DNA from: Bacteriovorax sp. UBA1852
GTDB lineage: Bacteria > Bdellovibrionota > Bacteriovoracia > Bacteriovoracales > Bacteriovoracaceae
NCBI GenBank assembly: GCA_002338505.1
Contig: DDIK01000107.1
Coordinates: 748 to 15,250, forward strand
Length of the DNA stretch: 14,503 nucleotides
Direction of reading: 5' to 3'
In this document: piece after piece, positions 6,754 through 13,830 of the stretch
Numbering within the stretch: position 1 is the stretch's first letter
Layout of the letters: each line of letters starts with the position of its first letter
The notes under the pieces: generated by a model
The model's input: only the letters and a program-made list of their open reading frames with translations
Database searches by the model: none
Told to the model about the DNA's origin: nothing
Made by a program: the position numbers and the translations under genes

Positions 6754-7626
6754 GTCAATAAAGACTTCTTCAATCTTACCCTTGATTTTCAATTCTTCTA
6801 GGAGAGCATTCATTTCTTTCTTTATTTTAGCTTTGATGATTCTCTTTCCTTCAGGTTCCATAGGGAATGATGGAATGACGGGCTCAACAGATTTATTAAT
6901 CTTATCTCTAAGCTTGAATTCATTGATTGGAACTTTAAAGTATTGAGAAATATAGCGATTAGATGAAATAAAGGTGAAGTCTATTTTTACCGCCTGCATT
7001 CCTTTTCTGCTTTCAATGTATATTGGCATGGATACACCACTAACTGACATTACGCGATGTTTGAAGTTTCTGTATTTAGAGCGTTTCCACGCATTTCTAT
7101 CCATTGAATCAGTATATTCAGCAGGCTCTCTCGTTGTTCCTTCGCTAATCTTTTCTTCGATCTTTTTTGATTCATTATAAATGGTGATTCCTGAAAGACT
7201 TATGGCCATAGATGTGATGGTCAGACCTATTATTGTAGTAGGTTTGAAAGTTAAAATATAAGATTTAATTTTGGAAAAGTACGGAACAATTATTGCTGCC
7301 AAGATCGCTATGACTTTCTCTAAATTTAAACTCTTCCAATCATAAGCCTTGGCTTTGTTAACTGATGTTTGAGTTTTAGTTTTGACAGCATCTGCTTTAT
7401 TCTTTGTTTGACTTACTTTATTGGCTGCCCACTGTTTTGACTTTGAAGCACTCTCTTTTAGCTTTTTTTCTATTTGATTTCTATTCTTATAAGCTCTATT
7501 TCGAGAACTACTTAGAAATGACTTTATTTTCTTAGGAGTAGCTTTGGATATATTTTGAGATACACTATCGAGAATAAGTATAATGATCTTATTCAGCATA
7601 TATTCAATTTTGATCAAAAACTTCAA
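6736..7626 (-). CDS. Membrane protein with basic helical N-terminus and FliL-like C-terminal domain
   Basis: The 296 residues fall into four blocks. Residues 1-25 could form an amphipathic or membrane-surface helix. Residues about 30-98 are strongly basic and helical, rich in Lys, Ala, Ser, Gln and Asn. Two hydrophobic segments lie at about 104-125 and 129-150. The remainder ends in a domain resembling FliL, the flagellar basal-body stator-associated protein: a strand-like VKIDFTFIS (213-221), then MEPEGKRIIKAKIKKEMNALL (256-276) and KIEEVFIDSIL (284-294), which mirror the FliL 'EGK..LK.EI...N' and 'V..V.FT.F' signatures. I infer a FliL-like or stator-associated role, not proven. The start is TTG (7624-7626), chosen over the ATG ten codons in because GGAG lies 8 bases upstream of TTG and nothing precedes the ATG. 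A sigma-28-like promoter lies upstream at 7660-7686. Confidence 0.8.
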   Translation of the reverse strand: MKFLIKIEYMLNKIIILILDSVSQNISKATPKKIKSFLSSSRNRAYKNRNQIEKKLKESASKSKQWAANKVSQTKNKADAVKTKTQTSVNKAKAYDWKSLNLEKVIAILAAIIVPYFSKIKSYILTFKPTTIIGLTITSMAISLSGITIYNESKKIEEKISEGTTREPAEYTDSMDRNAWKRSKYRNFKHRVMSVSGVSMPIYIESRKGMQAVKIDFTFISSNRYISQYFKVPINEFKLRDKINKSVEPVIPSFPMEPEGKRIIKAKIKKEMNALLEELKIKGKIEEVFIDSILNG

Positions 7627-7634
7627 AACAATTA

Positions 7635-7640
7635 CTCCAC
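7635..7640 (-). promoter_or_regulatory. Shine-Dalgarno deciding the TTG start of the FliL-like gene
   Basis: On the minus strand this reads GTGGAG, with GGAG 8 bases before the TTG at 7626-7624. The alternative ATG start at 7599 has no purine-rich element before it, so this site favours the longer, TTG-started protein. Confidence 0.6.
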
Positions 7641-7659
7641 TAGTATAATTCCTTAATAT

Positions 7660-7686
7660 GTATCGGAAATCTGACTTTATTCATTA
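7660..7686 (-). promoter_or_regulatory. Candidate sigma-28 (FliA) promoter for the FliL-like gene
   Basis: Compared with the enterobacterial FliA consensus TAAAGTTT-N11-GCCGATAA, the minus strand has TAATGAAT (7686-7679), exactly 11 bases, then TCCGATAC (7667-7660). The -35 matches at 5 of 8 positions; the -10 matches at 6 of 8, with the core CCGATA intact. Transcription would start near 7653, giving a leader of about 25 bases that carries the GTGGAG ribosome site. An overlapping sigma-70-like TATACT (7647-7642) is an alternative. Confidence 0.45.
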
Positions 7687-7693
7687 ATTCTAA

Positions 7694-7725
7694 CATATTA
7701 CCAGATCAGTACAGTCGGTAATGTG
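7694..7725. repeat. Spaced 9-bp inverted repeat in the divergent spacer; possible operator
   Basis: CATATTACC (7694-7702) is mirrored by GGTAATGTG (7717-7725) across 14 bases; eight pairs are Watson-Crick and one is a G-T. It lies between the two sigma-28-like promoters. An A-run follows on the plus strand, so it is not a plus-strand terminator. The spacing, about three helical turns across the element, would suit a dimeric DNA-binding protein, but this is inference. Confidence 0.35.
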
Positions 7726-7763
7726 AAAAAAAATTCCTCTTCGAAATTTGCGACCTTTTAAAC

Positions 7764-7790
7764 TGAAGTCATCTCAAGTCAGGGCGATAA
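7764..7790 (+). promoter_or_regulatory. Candidate sigma-28 (FliA) promoter for the lipoprotein gene
   Basis: TGAAGTCA (7764-7771), exactly 11 bases, then GGCGATAA (7783-7790). Against TAAAGTTT-N11-GCCGATAA the -10 matches 7 of 8 positions and the -35 matches 5 of 8, with the canonical spacing. Transcription would start near 7797, leaving a leader of about 44 bases before the ATG at 7841. This is the best match to any sigma-28 site I saw in the window's intergenic DNA. Confidence 0.55.
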
Positions 7791-7840
7791 GTAAAAGAGT
7801 ATTAGGAAATTAAAGAGGTATAAGTAAAGGAAATTAGGAA

Positions 7841-8497
7841 ATGATGAATTTTAGATTACAGCTATTAACATTTCTATGTTTTGTGTTCTTCACAAGTTGT
7901 GGACCGATTATGTTTAACCGTACTTTTCTTGATGAGATGCGAGAAGGCGAACAAGAACCAATGTTTAGGCCAGGCCAAAGTTTTAACACGGTCTCAGGTG
8001 ACGACGGTCGTTATAAACCTTCTAAGAATGAATTGGCAAAAAGAACACCAGAATATGAGTCAATCAATCCTGAATGGAAAGAACAGAGAAGAATAAAGAA
8101 AGAGCTTGCAAAGAAACTGAGTAGCTTGAGTGAAGAACAACAAATTTGGTTTGAAAGAAATCAAGATATGTTTAAATCAGATTCACAAAAGATATTCTTT
8201 CTGAGTCTTTCTCAAGCAGAAAGAGATCAATATCTTTATAGCCTAAATGCCAATAAGAGAAGGTTAAAAGCATCTAGAAAGCCAGCTTCATATTTTAAAT
8301 ATTCCCCACGTGAGTCTCGTGTGATCGCTAAGGGAATGAGAAAGGATGATGTTGTCAGTAAATGGGGGAATCCTCATCGCGTTGATGTGGCTGGGGACCC
8401 TAGTCTTGAGAATGAGAGATGGGTTTTCTACGAAGCTGGCGATAAGCGTTATGTGTACTTTGAGCGAGGTCGTGTTGAGGGGTGGGTGACAGATTAA
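7841..8497 (+). CDS. Predicted lipoprotein with BamE/SmpA-like C-terminal domain
   Basis: The 218-residue protein begins with a short lipoprotein signal peptide: a hydrophobic stretch (about 6-16) ending in the lipobox FTSC, with Cys20 as the lipidation site. Gly follows Cys rather than Asp, so no inner-membrane retention signal is seen and an outer-membrane location is likely. Residues about 30-155 are charged and probably helical, rich in Glu, Lys and Arg. The last 55 residues (SRVIAKGMRKDDVVSKWGNP, then WVFYEAGDKRYVYFERGRVEGW) resemble the BamE/SmpA fold, in which a GM..D.V...G.P helix precedes a small beta-sheet. It is not BamE itself; the family likeness is by eye. The start is ATG 7841 with AAGGAA 8 bases upstream; ATG 7844 is an alternative that changes nothing. 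A sigma-28-like promoter at 7764-7790 suggests expression with flagellar genes. Confidence 0.82.
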   Translation: MMNFRLQLLTFLCFVFFTSCGPIMFNRTFLDEMREGEQEPMFRPGQSFNTVSGDDGRYKPSKNELAKRTPEYESINPEWKEQRRIKKELAKKLSSLSEEQQIWFERNQDMFKSDSQKIFFLSLSQAERDQYLYSLNANKRRLKASRKPASYFKYSPRESRVIAKGMRKDDVVSKWGNPHRVDVAGDPSLENERWVFYEAGDKRYVYFERGRVEGWVTD

Positions 8498-8571
8498 GCT
8501 TTTAAAAAAATAAGAGCAAAGTCTAGAATCTTAGTTTTAAAAGGTGTATAAGACACTTTAAGAAATTTACG

Positions 8572-8577
8572 AGGGAG
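8572..8577 (+). promoter_or_regulatory. Shine-Dalgarno deciding the yicC start
   Basis: AGGGAG ends 2 bases before one GTG (8580) and 5 bases before a second, adjacent GTG (8583). The 5-base spacing is more usual, so it favours the 8583 start over 8580. The next ATG (8598) would remove conserved N-terminal residues. Confidence 0.5.
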
Positions 8578-8582
8578 AAGTG

Positions 8583-9458
8583 GTGTCAGTATATTCAATG
8601 ACTGGCTTTGGTAAGTCTGAAGTCGAAAGAGATAATATTCTTTTAAGTATTGAAGTTAAATCTGTGAATCATCGATTTAAAGATATTCGTTTTAAAATGT
8701 CCTCGATTTTCGCACCTGTTGAGCTTGATCTTCGTAATGAAATTGCGAAGCATTTTAAACGAGGCAGCTTTGATGTCTTTATTAACTTCAAGAGAACGGA
8801 AGCATCATCTAAGTTTGATGATATTGATCCGGAGAAAGTTAGCTCCTATATTAGTAAAATTAAAAGCATAGCTGGCGATGATGCTGACAAAGTGTCGATT
8901 AGGCCTACAGAGTTTTTAAGATCAGAATTTTATCTTGATCAAGAAGATACCTTCAAAGAAGACTTACTTGAAATGGTAAAAGAAGGATTCCCTCAAGCTC
9001 TGATAGATCTTAAGAAATCACGAAATTCAGAAGGTGAGAAATTAAAGAAGATCATCATTGATCATCGTGATGAATTCGAAAAGAACTTTAGCACAGTAAG
9101 CTCTCTGGCAAAAACATTTGAAGAGTCTATTAAAGAGAGACTTCTTAAGAAGTTTGAAGAATATAAGACAAGTCTTCCAAGTGACGAGCCAAGGTTCATG
9201 CAAGAGGTTATTTACTATTTAGAGAAAGCAGATATTCATGAAGAGATAAATAGAATTGATGCTCACCTTTCGAAATTAGATAAAATAATTGAAGACGGTG
9301 GTGAAATAGGTCGCCAGATCGACTTTCTCGTTCAAGAATTAAATAGAGAGACGAATACCACTGGTTCAAAATCCACAATTGAAGAAATTAGTAATTCTGT
9401 AGTTCAAATGAAAGTTCACTTAGAAAAGATTCGAGAACAAGGGCTTAATTTTGAGTAA
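8583..9458 (+). CDS. yicC: YicC/YloC family endoribonuclease
   Basis: YicC/YloC proteins are stress-linked endoribonucleases. The 291 residues match the family length. The N-terminus carries the hallmark SMTGFGK, followed by IEVKSVNHRFKDI and an arginine/lysine-rich RNase core; the C-terminal DUF1732 part has IDAHLSKL, GRQIDFLVQELNRETNTTGSK and the closing VHLEKIREQ helix, all close to family consensus. The start is GTG; 8583 is preferred over the adjacent GTG at 8580 because of ribosome-site spacing. It is the first gene of the yicC-gmk-rsh operon and its end overlaps gmk by 8 bases. The 85-base gap to the lipoprotein gene has an extended TATAAG at 8547-8552 but no clear -35, so readthrough from the lipoprotein gene is possible. 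Confidence 0.93.
   Translation: MSVYSMTGFGKSEVERDNILLSIEVKSVNHRFKDIRFKMSSIFAPVELDLRNEIAKHFKRGSFDVFINFKRTEASSKFDDIDPEKVSSYISKIKSIAGDDADKVSIRPTEFLRSEFYLDQEDTFKEDLLEMVKEGFPQALIDLKKSRNSEGEKLKKIIIDHRDEFEKNFSTVSSLAKTFEESIKERLLKKFEEYKTSLPSDEPRFMQEVIYYLEKADIHEEINRIDAHLSKLDKIIEDGGEIGRQIDFLVQELNRETNTTGSKSTIEEISNSVVQMKVHLEKIREQGLNFE
9439..9443 (+). promoter_or_regulatory. Shine-Dalgarno supporting the TTG start of gmk
   Basis: AAGGG lies 7 bases before the TTG at 9451, within the last codons of yicC. It is the only plausible ribosome site near the gmk N-terminus and supports the unusual TTG start and the overlap. Confidence 0.5.
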
Positions 9459-10029
9459 AGGTGTAACAGGCGAAGGAAAAATAATTGTAATCGTTGCTCC
9501 ATCTGGAACAGGTAAATCAACGCTTATTAAAAGGCTCAAGGAAGAATATCCTAATCTTCTAGAGTCTGTTTCTTATACAACTCGAGGCATACGTCCCGGT
9601 GAAAAAAATGGAGAGAGTTACTTCTTTGTTTCCAGAGATGAGTTTCTTGCTATGAAAGAAAAGGGAGAGTTTTTAGAGTGGGCACAGGTACACGATAACT
9701 TCTATGGTACTTCGAAATCTTTTGTAGAAGATAAATTGAAAGAGGGTAAGTTCTTACTCTTTGACCTTGATGTTCAAGGTACAGACTCGTTTAAAGAATA
9801 TTTTTCAAATAAGGCCAATGTCATTTTTATTGCTCCTCCTTCTGTGGAAACATTAGAGCAGAGGCTTAGAGGGCGAGGAACAGAGGATGAAAGTTCATTG
9901 AATATTCGACTGACTAATGCAAAGAAAGAATTAAAGAGGCAAGATGACTTTGATTTTAAAGTTATTAATGATGATCTTGAGAGAGCATATAAAGATTTAA
10001 CAAGTATCGTTTCAAAGGTTATAGGATAA
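9451..10029 (+). CDS. gmk: Guanylate kinase
   Basis: Gmk phosphorylates GMP to GDP with ATP in the cytosol, feeding GTP and (p)ppGpp synthesis. The 192 residues are near the usual length. Visible elements are the P-loop APSGTGKST (16-24), the GMP-binding region SYTTRGIRPGEKNGESYFFV (41-60), FLEWAQVHDNFYGT (74-87), the FDLDVQG strand (104-110) and the lid RGRGTED (140-146). Start is TTG at 9451, with AAGGG 7 bases upstream inside the end of yicC; no ATG or GTG precedes the P-loop in frame. The 8-base overlap with yicC and 1-base overlap with rsh point to coupled translation. Confidence 0.96.
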   Translation: MSKGVTGEGKIIVIVAPSGTGKSTLIKRLKEEYPNLLESVSYTTRGIRPGEKNGESYFFVSRDEFLAMKEKGEFLEWAQVHDNFYGTSKSFVEDKLKEGKFLLFDLDVQGTDSFKEYFSNKANVIFIAPPSVETLEQRLRGRGTEDESSLNIRLTNAKKELKRQDDFDFKVINDDLERAYKDLTSIVSKVIG

Positions 10030-12227
10030 TGTCAGTCTATCATAAATTAGATTTTTCACATGAAAGAGACTTGAGCGCAGATGAACTCTGTCGAAGAGTT
10101 GAGTCATACTATCCAGATGCAGATTTTGCTCTACTGAGAAAAGCTTATAACTTTGCAGAAAAAGCACACGAGGGCCAAAAGCGTAGCTCCGGAGAAGATT
10201 ATATTATTCATCCTTTGAATGTGGCCGGAACACTTATTAAGCTTAGGCTTGATATGGACTCTATCATTGCAGGTCTATTGCATGATGTTGTTGAGGATTG
10301 TGACGTTACACCAGAAGAGATCGAAAAAGAATTTTCTACTAGTATTGCTCAAATTGTTGTTGGACTAACAAAAATCTCAAAGATTAAATTCAAAACAAAA
10401 GAAGAGTCACAGGCAGAAAACTTTAGAAAGATGGTCGTTGCGATGGCCAAAGATTTAAGAGTTATCATCGTAAAACTTGCAGATCGAATGCATAATATGA
10501 GAACTCTGCAGTACGTTTCAGAAGAAAAGCAGAGAAAGATTGCTAATGAAACTCTCGAGATTTATGTTCCATTAGCTAGTCGTCTTGGTATTAACTCCGT
10601 TAAAACTGAACTTGAAGATATCTGTCTTCGTTACCTTCATCCAGAAGTTTATTATCGTCTTGCTGAAAAAATTACGATGAAAAAAGGCGATCGCGAAGTT
10701 TATATTGGTGAGACTATTAACATCATTCAAGACAAACTTCTTGAGTATGGTGTTCAAGCAGAAATAAAAGGAAGACCGAAGCATTTCTTTTCAATTTTTA
10801 AAAAGATGAACGCTCGGGGTGTAGATTTTGAGCAAATCCACGACATCTTGGCATTTCGCTTAATTGTCCCAAATATTACAGAATGCTATAAAGGCCTTGG
10901 TATCATTCATTCCTCATTTACACCAATTCCAGGTCGTTTTAAAGATTATATTGCGATTCCTAAAGTTAATAATTATCAATCTCTTCATACCACTGTTATT
11001 GGTCCGAAAGCGGAAAGAATAGAGATCCAAATTCGAACAAGTGAAATGGATGAAGTTGCCGAAAAAGGTATCGCCGCTCACTGGAAGTATAAAGAGGGAA
11101 TCTCTGGTGGTGAAACAAAGCTTAAGTGGATTGAGGAGCTTTTAGAGTTTAATCAAAATGTAGAAAATAATGCTGAATTTATGAGTCATGTAAAAAATGA
11201 CTTAGATATAGGTGGTGTTTTTGTCTTTACACCGAATGGAGACGTTTTTGAATTACGCTATGGTGCTACTCCTTTGGATTTTGCATATGCCGTACACACA
11301 GAAGTTGGTCATCATTGTGTAGGTGCTAAAGTAAATGGGAAAATGGTCCCATTAAAATTTACTTTAAAATCCGGTGACACAGTAGAAATTCTTACAAGTA
11401 AGTCTCAAACTCCAAATAAAGACTGGATAAATATAGTTAAGTCTTCAAAGGCCAAGTCTAAAATTAAGGCATGGCTTCTTCGTGTTGAAAGAGACAAGAA
11501 TATAGAGATCGGTAAAGAGACTCTGGATAAAACCTTTAAACTCTTTGATACTTCACTGAAGGCATTGCTAAAAAGTGGTGAGCTGAAGAAAGCTCAAAAA
11601 GAGCTTGGTGCTAAATCCATTGATGAAATCTATATAAATGTTGCTGTCGGAAAATATCCATCAGAGAGAGTTTCTCAAGCAATCCCTGAGCTCAGAGTTG
11701 AGGAAGACCCTCAGACAATGACTTCTAAACTGGAAGAAATTAATACCTATTCTAAGACTCTGACTAAGTCTGCCAAGAGAAAGACTCATAAAGATAATGC
11801 CGTCATTGTTGATGGCTTTGATGATGTCATGGCAAGGATGGCAAAGTGTTGTAATGCGATACCGGGTGACCCTATTATCGGTTACATTACGAGGGGGCGA
11901 GGTATTACGATACATCGTGCAGACTGTACGCGTTTTGATATTGGTGATCTTGCTAGGCAGATACATGTCGAATGGAATCCGGAGTTTAGCTTTAAGCATC
12001 CAGTTTCTATACGAATATTGACTCATGATAGACCAGGAGTTTTATCTGCTATATCACGAAGTCTCAATAATATGAATATTGGAATCAGGTCTGCGATAGC
12101 GAAGTCTACAACTGATAGAAAGGGAAGCTTCATCTTTGAAATTGAAGTAAAAGATTACTCAGAGCTCCTTAAGACTATCTCTAGTATTGAAGCTCTTGAA
12201 GAAGTAATCTCTGTTTCAAGAGGTTGA
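10029..12227 (+). CDS. spoT: Bifunctional (p)ppGpp synthetase/hydrolase (Rel/SpoT, long RSH)
   Basis: Long RSH enzymes make (p)ppGpp from GTP/GDP and ATP and also remove its 3' pyrophosphate. The 732 residues show the standard order. The hydrolase HD domain (about 30-185) has YIIHP, LLHDVVED with His85-Asp86, and KLADRMHNMRTL, so hydrolysis should be active. The synthetase domain (about 235-355) has GRPKHFFSIFKKM, PGRFKDYIAIPKVNNYQSLH and the IEIQIRTSEMDEVAEKGIAAH helix; its RFKD (303-306) is the RxKD form of bifunctional enzymes rather than the ExDD form of RelA. TGS domain at about 397-460, the Cys pair C607-C608 in MAKCCNAIPGD, and a C-terminal ACT domain (about 655-732) complete it. The ATG overlaps the gmk stop by one base. 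As the apparently only alarmone gene in view it may serve both starvation and ribosome-linked signals; whether the genome has others cannot be seen. It converges on the symporter gene with a 1-base gap. Confidence 0.96.
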   Translation: MSVYHKLDFSHERDLSADELCRRVESYYPDADFALLRKAYNFAEKAHEGQKRSSGEDYIIHPLNVAGTLIKLRLDMDSIIAGLLHDVVEDCDVTPEEIEKEFSTSIAQIVVGLTKISKIKFKTKEESQAENFRKMVVAMAKDLRVIIVKLADRMHNMRTLQYVSEEKQRKIANETLEIYVPLASRLGINSVKTELEDICLRYLHPEVYYRLAEKITMKKGDREVYIGETINIIQDKLLEYGVQAEIKGRPKHFFSIFKKMNARGVDFEQIHDILAFRLIVPNITECYKGLGIIHSSFTPIPGRFKDYIAIPKVNNYQSLHTTVIGPKAERIEIQIRTSEMDEVAEKGIAAHWKYKEGISGGETKLKWIEELLEFNQNVENNAEFMSHVKNDLDIGGVFVFTPNGDVFELRYGATPLDFAYAVHTEVGHHCVGAKVNGKMVPLKFTLKSGDTVEILTSKSQTPNKDWINIVKSSKAKSKIKAWLLRVERDKNIEIGKETLDKTFKLFDTSLKALLKSGELKKAQKELGAKSIDEIYINVAVGKYPSERVSQAIPELRVEEDPQTMTSKLEEINTYSKTLTKSAKRKTHKDNAVIVDGFDDVMARMAKCCNAIPGDPIIGYITRGRGITIHRADCTRFDIGDLARQIHVEWNPEFSFKHPVSIRILTHDRPGVLSAISRSLNNMNIGIRSAIAKSTTDRKGSFIFEIEVKDYSELLKTISSIEALEEVISVSRG

Positions 12228-12228
12228 G

Positions 12229-13830
12229 CTATAGGGCAAAGCAAATTCCTGTAATACATAATCCCCATGCTACTAGAATATAGTAATATTTCTTCCAATC
12301 AATTTTAAAGTCATCTTGTGAGTGACCTTTAAAGTGTTTGTAAGTAAATTCTTCAATGTTTTCATTTGGTTTAGCAGCAAAGCTAATTAGATAACCAAGA
12401 ACAAGACAAATGAAGCAACCAATGAGGTTCCACCAAGGCCATGAGACACTAGGTATATAAATCCAGAAAATAGCATTTGTGATGAATCCTGTAATCAGTC
12501 CTGAGATTGCACCTAGACCATTTGCTCTTGTGGTAAGAATACCGAGTAGAAAAACACCGAGGATAGGACCATTGGCAAGAGAGCCTATCTTATTCATAGA
12601 TACAATAATTGAATCAGAAATATCCCCTACATAGAAAGCAAAGAATGTACAAACAACTCCCCAGAAAACGGTTAGTGCCTTAGACCAAAAGAGCTCCTGT
12701 TTGTCATTAAATTTCTTACCTAAGAAGCTTTTAAAAACATCTTGCATTGTTGTTGCAGAGAGAGAGTTGATAGTAGAATCAAGAGATGACATTGCAGCAG
12801 AAAAAAGTCCAACCATAACAAGACCGACAGCACCAATTGGAAAATATTTGATGACAAAAATAGGTACTGATAAATTATAATTAGGCTTTCCATTTTCTAG
12901 AGGTAGAAGATTGATGAAGTCTGGATTCTTTGTGACATATGCACCAATACATACCCCAAGAAAGCAATAAGTAATGACAAGAGGAAATCTTAGTATGCCA
13001 TTGAGGAAAAGAGCCATATTTGTATCATCTACACTCTTGGTTGATAGCTCTCTTTGAACTTGAGATTGATCACATCCATAATATGAAATATAAAGAAAGA
13101 AACCACCAAGAAGCATAGGAAGAAATGCAAAGGGGTTTCCATCAAAGCCGTGGGAATCAATGTTGACGGCCCTCAGTCTTGTGGAGTCAAAAGCATTGAT
13201 TGTTTCATTAAAGCCACCACAGATAGAAATTGCTATTATGATAGTCATGAATATTGCTGCGTAGAGAACAATCATTTGAATAACATCGGAGTATATTACC
13301 GCTTTCATTCCACCGATACAGTCATAAATTATAGTGATAATTCCTAGCAAGACGACAGCCATGGTGAAACTTATACCGGTGCAATAGGAGATGACAATTG
13401 AAATACCGTAGACAGTAACACCTGTTGCAAATGCTCTGATAAATTGAAACAGTAAAGATAGTGTGAGTCTCGTATTCTTATCGAATCTTTTTTCTAGATA
13501 GGCATAAACTGAGATTATACCAAGCTTCCTATAGAGAGGTAGAAGAAAAATCATAAGGAAAATCATGGCGAATGGTACCGCTAGTTCATATTGAAGCCAT
13601 AGCATTCCACCACCAACACTAAAAGCAACAAATGCTGGAGCTCCAAGTAGCGAGTTAGTTGAACATTGTGTTGCCATTGTCGATATGGCAATAGGCCAAG
13701 CACCAGTATCGTTACCGCCTAGGTAATAATCGTCCTTGTTTTTTTGGCCACGAGAAAGATATATACTTAATCCTATCATCCCGATGAGATAAGCGATGAT
13801 TATAACCCAATCAAAGTTGTGAAGTTGCAT
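12229..13830 (-). CDS. Sodium:solute symporter family (SSS/SLC5) transporter
   Basis: SSS proteins move organic solutes into the cell with Na+. The 533 residues contain about 13 hydrophobic segments, beginning with WVIIIAYLIGMIGLSIYLS (8-26), followed by the family motif DDYYLGG (33-39), the WPIAISTMATQCSTNSLLG region (45-63) near the usual ion and substrate sites, the signature GGMKAVIYSDVIQ (173-185) and CDQSQVQR (253-260). The overall form, including the CDQSQVQR element, is nearer the SLC5-like branch than PutP, but substrate cannot be assigned. The ATG (13828-13830) follows TAGGTAGGA on the minus strand. It is immediately divergent from a glycerate kinase gene with no gap, which might hint at an organic-acid or sugar-derived substrate; that is speculative. 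A TAAAAT -10-like hexamer lies upstream inside the glycerate kinase coding region. Confidence 0.93.
   Translation of the reverse strand: MQLHNFDWVIIIAYLIGMIGLSIYLSRGQKNKDDYYLGGNDTGAWPIAISTMATQCSTNSLLGAPAFVAFSVGGGMLWLQYELAVPFAMIFLMIFLLPLYRKLGIISVYAYLEKRFDKNTRLTLSLLFQFIRAFATGVTVYGISIVISYCTGISFTMAVVLLGIITIIYDCIGGMKAVIYSDVIQMIVLYAAIFMTIIIAISICGGFNETINAFDSTRLRAVNIDSHGFDGNPFAFLPMLLGGFFLYISYYGCDQSQVQRELSTKSVDDTNMALFLNGILRFPLVITYCFLGVCIGAYVTKNPDFINLLPLENGKPNYNLSVPIFVIKYFPIGAVGLVMVGLFSAAMSSLDSTINSLSATTMQDVFKSFLGKKFNDKQELFWSKALTVFWGVVCTFFAFYVGDISDSIIVSMNKIGSLANGPILGVFLLGILTTRANGLGAISGLITGFITNAIFWIYIPSVSWPWWNLIGCFICLVLGYLISFAAKPNENIEEFTYKHFKGHSQDDFKIDWKKYYYILVAWGLCITGICFAL

Noticed and set aside
6728..6946. 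72-codon plus-strand frame opposite the FliL-like gene
   Set aside because: It overlaps the end of the sigma-54 activator and the FliL-like coding region, has no ribosome site, and its residues look like a reverse-strand shadow.
7727..7733. A-run after the inverted repeat as the T-run of a minus-strand terminator
   Set aside because: On the minus strand the T-run comes before the hairpin rather than after it, and no minus-strand gene ends here.
11661..12026. 121-codon open frame antisense to the rsh C-terminus, plus a 74-codon frame within 11797-12021
   Set aside because: Both are shadows of the RSH regulatory domains, whose family motifs are clear in the real frame.
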